Of a stretch of 5,833 bases of DNA, positions 5,819-5,833 are shown in pieces. The position numbers and the translations under genes are program-made. Numbering within the stretch: position 1 is the stretch's first letter; each line of letters begins with the position of its first letter. The stretch covers positions 1 to 5,833 of the forward strand of contig JALGUK010000123.1 of the NCBI GenBank assembly GCA_029820875.1. Reading direction: 5' to 3'. The stretch is from Candidatus Zipacnadia bacterium (lineage in GTDB: Bacteria > Armatimonadota > UBA5377 > JALGUK01). The notes under the pieces were generated by a model that had not been told where the DNA came from, ran no database searches, and saw nothing but the letters and a program-made list of their open reading frames with translations.

Positions 5819-5833
5819 GTAACCTTGTAAGAG

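Noticed and set aside
1..5833. CRISPR array, transposase, tRNA/rRNA, riboswitch or an unknown defence system
   Set aside because: Reading both strands showed no spaced repeats, terminal inverted repeats, transposase motifs or RNA gene signatures. All long coding regions match known housekeeping or regulatory families.

Overview
The window is ordinary bacterial chromosome: GC-rich, densely coded, with short intergenic gaps and no tRNA, rRNA, CRISPR array or insertion sequence that I can see. The gene content suggests a diderm, possibly flagellated bacterium. It has an ECF sigma factor with a membrane anti-sigma, a secreted RseB-like protein, a FlgM homologue and a bacterial-type (editing-domain) prolyl-tRNA synthetase. 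A YhaM-type HD exoribonuclease is less expected in classical Proteobacteria, so a non-proteobacterial, perhaps uncultivated lineage is plausible. I cannot assign a phylum from the sequence alone.

Left half, + strand (1-3123). The window opens inside an HD-domain protein of the YhaM 3'-5' exoribonuclease family, whose N-terminal part lies outside. Its last codons carry a near-consensus RpoE-type promoter (GAACTT, 16 bp, TCTAA) about 27 bp before an ECF sigma factor gene. Next come a ZAS (zf-HC2) transmembrane anti-sigma factor, an intercistronic hairpin and an exported RseB/MucB-like protein. Together these look like an autoregulated envelope-stress module: cytoplasmic sigma, membrane anti-sigma and periplasmic sensor. 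After a 120-bp gap holding an exact sigma-28 -10 octamer (GCCGATAA) comes a FlgM-type anti-sigma-28 factor. Two sigma/anti-sigma control systems therefore sit side by side.

Right half, - strand (3234-5805). An MgtC/SapB-family membrane protein and prolyl-tRNA synthetase (proS) are read leftwards, converging on flgM across a 110-bp gap without a clear U-tract terminator. The oddest feature of the window is in proS: a perfect 69-bp tandem duplication that repeats 23 residues in frame just after class II motif 1. It is either a very recent mutation or an assembly artefact.

I find no evidence of an undescribed defence or mobile system. The points worth following are the proS duplication, the two predicted alternative-sigma promoters in front of their cognate regulators, and the mixed architecture of the ECF module (RseB-like sensor with a ZAS anti-sigma).
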